A stretch of 8,265 nt of DNA from Candidatus Endomicrobiellum dinenymphae. Lineage in GTDB: Bacteria; Elusimicrobiota; Endomicrobiia; Endomicrobiales; Endomicrobiaceae. Positions 6,062 through 8,265 of this stretch are shown here, one piece after another. The notes beneath the pieces are model-generated. The model was given only the letters and a program-made list of their open reading frames with translations. It was not told the DNA's origin and made no database searches. The position numbers and the translations under genes are program-made. Within the stretch, counting starts at the first letter, position 1; each line of letters opens with the position of its first letter. The stretch lies in the NCBI GenBank assembly GCA_020328135.1, contig JAIXNA010000034.1, forward strand, positions 1 to 8,265, read 5' to 3'.

Positions 6062-6073
6062 AAATGATTAAAT
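6045..6073 (+). promoter_or_regulatory. Promoter of the glutamine synthetase gene
   Basis: A perfect -35 TTGACA (6045-6050) lies 17 bases before -10 TTAAAT (6068-6073, four of six). The leader would be about 78 bases. It holds ATTGT (6098-6102) and ACAAT (6111-6115) around an 8-base loop with five T after it, a weak attenuator-like hairpin. The ribosome site AGGAGA (6148-6153) precedes the ATG by 4 bases. No sigma54-type TGGCAC-N5-TTGC site is seen. Confidence 0.55.
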
Positions 6074-6157
6074 TATTACGACATATAGGAGATGTAGATT
6101 GTCGGACCGCACAATTTTTAGCTTAGCATCCTATAATTTTGTTAAACAGGAGATATT

Positions 6158-8265
6158 ATGAAATCAGTACACGATTATTATGGCGAATTGGTATTTACAA
6201 AAAAGGTAATGGAACAGCATTTAAGTAAAAGCATTTACAAAAAACTAGTGGCGACTATCGATAATTTGGAACCTTTAGATCAGTCAATAGCAAGCGAAGT
6301 TGCTCACGCTATGAAAGAATGGGCTCTTGAAAACGGCGCAACGCATTTTACACATTGGTTTCAGCCTCAAAGAGGCGGTACTGCTCAAAAACACGATTCG
6401 TTTATAGATTATGGCGAGAGGGGAGAAATAATAGAAAGATTCTCGGCTTTGCAGCTTGTGCAATCTGAACCAGATGCATCTTCTTTCCCGTCAGGCGGAA
6501 TAAGATCAACGTTTGAGGCGAGGGGATATACCGCATGGGATCCGACTTCTCCCGTCTTTCTTATTGAAGCCGGCAAAACAAAAACTTTAGTTGTTCCTTC
6601 TGTTTTCCTTTCTTGGACGGGCGAAGTATTAGATCTTAAAACACCTTTCCTTAGATCTCTTACGACTTTAAATGAAAAGGCAATAAATCTTCAGAAACTT
6701 CTCGGTAATAAAAATGCAAAACGGATAAAAGTTTTTGCGGGTATCGAACAAGAATATTTCCTTCTTTCAAAAGACTTGGTAGTTGCAAGACCCGACATAA
6801 CAGTTACTGGAAGAACTTTGTTTGGCAATAAGCCTGCAAAAGGACAGCAGATGGAAGATCACTACTTTGGGCATATTAAAGAAAACATTTTGGAATTTAT
6901 GGAAGATGTCGATCACGAACTTTATCGTAAAAGCATTCCTGTAAAAACAAGACATAACGAAGTTGCTCCTAATCAATTCGAGCTTGCGCCTCTCTATCAA
7001 GAAGCAAATTTGGCGATAGACAACAACTTACAGACAATGGAAATTTTAAAAAAAGTCGCAGATAAACATAACATGGTTGTTGTTTTGCACGAAAAACCGT
7101 TCGCTGGCGTAAACGGTTCAGGGAAGCATTTCAATTGGTCTATCGGCGATAATACCGGTGCAAATTATTTTGAACCTTCAAAATCGCCTCTTAAGAATAT
7201 ATCGTTTCTTTTGGCTGTCAGCGCAGTGTTATTTGGCGTAAAAAAGTTCGGCGGAATTTTAAGAGCAAGCGTTGCAGATGCTGGTAACGATCATAGACTT
7301 GGCGCGAACGAAGCGCCTCCGGCGATTATGTCTGTTTATCTTGGCGAATATATAAGCAATCTGTTAAATTCTATAGAAAAAGCAAGCGTAATTAATGAAA
7401 AGGAAGTAAATGAAATCACATTGGGAGTACAAAATCTTCCGAAAGTAAATAAAGATTATTCAGACAGAAATAGAACGTCTCCCGTTGCTTTTACGGGAAA
7501 CAAGTTTGAATTTAGAGCAATGGGATCATCAGCAAATCCTTCCGAAGTCGGAACAATGTTAAATTTTATCGCAGCTTATGGTTTTGATGAAATATATAAG
7601 AGGATTAAAGCAAAGAAAGGCGATGCTGATGTAAAAAAGAAAGCTTTAGAGGCGGTAAAAGAAATAATCTCCGAGACAAAAGATATAAGATTTGAGAAAA
7701 ACGGGTACTCGGAAGAGTGGCATAAAGAGGCTGCGAGTAGAGGTCTTCCTAGCGCAAAAAATACTCCGGAGGCGTTAAAACTTTTTCTTGATAAAAATGT
7801 AATCAAAGCTTTTTCAGATTTCAATATATTAAACGAAAGAGAACTCGAGTCTAAAATTGAAATAAAGCTTGAGAGTTACATAAAAACAAAAGAAATTGAA
7901 TACAAGTATGCTGTAAAAGTTGTTGACACCTTGATTTTGCCGGCAGTTCTCAAACAGATAAGCGTATTGGCAAAAACAAGTAAAAACCTGAGTAAGCTCA
8001 ATATAAAATCAGAAGTATTTACAAAAGATCTTGAAGCGCTTGTTAAACTATACGAAGATATAAGAAAATATTGTTTCGAGTTAGATAAGTTCATTTCTGC
8101 AAAACATGGGGATCTTTCCGCAACAGCCGATAAATTTGCATCCGAAGGAGTAGAAATTTTAGAAAACTTAAGATCAAAAGTTGATACGGCAGAAGACGCC
8201 GTCTCTGATAAATTCTGGCCAATGGCAAGCTATCAGAAATTATCAGAGACGGCGTCTTCTGCCGT
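6158..8265 (+). CDS. glnN: Type III glutamine synthetase (GlnN), runs off the right edge
   Basis: This enzyme makes glutamine from glutamate, ammonium and ATP in the cytoplasm. 702 complete codons are open to the window edge, and type III enzymes are usually about 700-730 residues. The type III hallmark THFTHWFQPQRGGTAQKHDSF occurs at 62-82. Active-site stretches are AGIEQEYF (194-201, metal-binding Glu), RHNEVAPNQFE (265-275), VLHEKPFAGVNGSGKHFNWS (309-328), AGNDHRLGANEAPPAI (375-390) and DRNRTSPVAFTGNKFEFR (436-453). All expected catalytic residues seem present. The end DKFWPMASYQKL (684-695) corresponds to the family's final WPLPxYxEMLF motif, so a stop is expected within a few codons. Instead the frame continues SETASSA, encoded by the right arm of a long inverted repeat. 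The C-terminus is therefore doubtful. It has a strong ribosome site and its own promoter. Confidence 0.93.
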   Translation, partial: MKSVHDYYGELVFTKKVMEQHLSKSIYKKLVATIDNLEPLDQSIASEVAHAMKEWALENGATHFTHWFQPQRGGTAQKHDSFIDYGERGEIIERFSALQLVQSEPDASSFPSGGIRSTFEARGYTAWDPTSPVFLIEAGKTKTLVVPSVFLSWTGEVLDLKTPFLRSLTTLNEKAINLQKLLGNKNAKRIKVFAGIEQEYFLLSKDLVVARPDITVTGRTLFGNKPAKGQQMEDHYFGHIKENILEFMEDVDHELYRKSIPVKTRHNEVAPNQFELAPLYQEANLAIDNNLQTMEILKKVADKHNMVVVLHEKPFAGVNGSGKHFNWSIGDNTGANYFEPSKSPLKNISFLLAVSAVLFGVKKFGGILRASVADAGNDHRLGANEAPPAIMSVYLGEYISNLLNSIEKASVINEKEVNEITLGVQNLPKVNKDYSDRNRTSPVAFTGNKFEFRAMGSSANPSEVGTMLNFIAAYGFDEIYKRIKAKKGDADVKKKALEAVKEIISETKDIRFEKNGYSEEWHKEAASRGLPSAKNTPEALKLFLDKNVIKAFSDFNILNERELESKIEIKLESYIKTKEIEYKYAVKVVDTLILPAVLKQISVLAKTSKNLSKLNIKSEVFTKDLEALVKLYEDIRKYCFELDKFISAKHGDLSATADKFASEGVEILENLRSKVDTAEDAVSDKFWPMASYQKLSETASSA
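8186..8265. repeat. Long inverted repeat at the end of glnN, reaching the window edge
   Basis: Bases 8186-8217 and 8234-8265 are reverse complements at 31 of 32 positions, with 26 perfect pairs at the outer end. The spacer is 16 bases, GCCAATGGCAAGCTAT. The right arm ends exactly at the window edge, so the full length is unknown. Each arm also contains a smaller palindrome, AGACG-C-CGTCT. Both arms lie in the glnN frame: the left encodes TAEDAVSDKF, the right the unexpected SETASSA tail. Confidence 0.9.

Noticed and set aside
6087..6097. AGGAG followed at once by ATG TAG in the glnN leader, a start-stop mini-ORF
   Set aside because: The ribosome site touches the ATG with no spacing, so translation there is unlikely.
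6767..8094. Three minus-strand frames inside glnN
   Set aside because: They are antisense to an intact, motif-rich glutamine synthetase reading frame.
1..8265. CRISPR array or defence system
   Set aside because: No regularly spaced repeats are present, and no cas, restriction or toxin-type genes are seen. The only repeats are isolated pairs. The sirtuin is a stand-alone deacylase-length protein with no fused defence domain.

Overview
This 8265-base window is from an AT-rich bacterial genome. Its genes have clear Shine-Dalgarno sites and sigma70-type promoters. It holds one broken phage-type gene at the left edge, then four complete protein genes and a fifth that runs off the right edge. A type III glutamine synthetase, a bacterial NSS transporter and a U32 protein suit an anaerobic, amino-acid-using bacterium. 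From memory the combination looks like Elusimicrobiota (Endomicrobium-like). That placement is a low-confidence inference, because nothing in the window is diagnostic of a lineage.

Layout. 1-680 has no intact gene. It carries a frameshifted DUF5675-like gene with two near-identical 19-base repeats inside it, then a lone tRNA 3'-end-like fragment, a terminator hairpin and a promoter. This looks like the worn edge of an integrated element. 681-2087 (+) encodes a short ABC-F ATPase. 2084-3328 (-) encodes a U32 protein of the TrhP/YegQ type, and its stop codon overlaps the ABC-F stop codon. 3408-4145 (+) encodes a sirtuin with a GTG start. 4395-5708 (+) encodes a sodium:neurotransmitter-symporter-family transporter behind a good promoter. 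5709-5964 holds a possible 20-residue membrane peptide, a GC-rich foldable segment and a strong intrinsic terminator. 6158 to the right edge (+) encodes a GlnN-type glutamine synthetase with its own promoter and repeated upstream motifs.

How the genes relate. The genes do not form one operon: strands alternate, and the transporter and glutamine synthetase each have a promoter. ABC-F (ribosome-associated translation factor) and U32/TrhP (tRNA wobble-uridine modification) both touch translation. The transporter (amino acid uptake) and glutamine synthetase (ammonium assimilation) both touch nitrogen supply. These links are inferred from family knowledge.

I found no clearly new multi-gene system. 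The points most worth checking are a 32-base inverted repeat (31/32 matching) that replaces the expected C-terminal end of glutamine synthetase at the window edge, the decayed phage gene next to the tRNA fragment, substitutions in conserved positions of the transporter and the sirtuin, and paired repeats at the glnN and transporter promoters.
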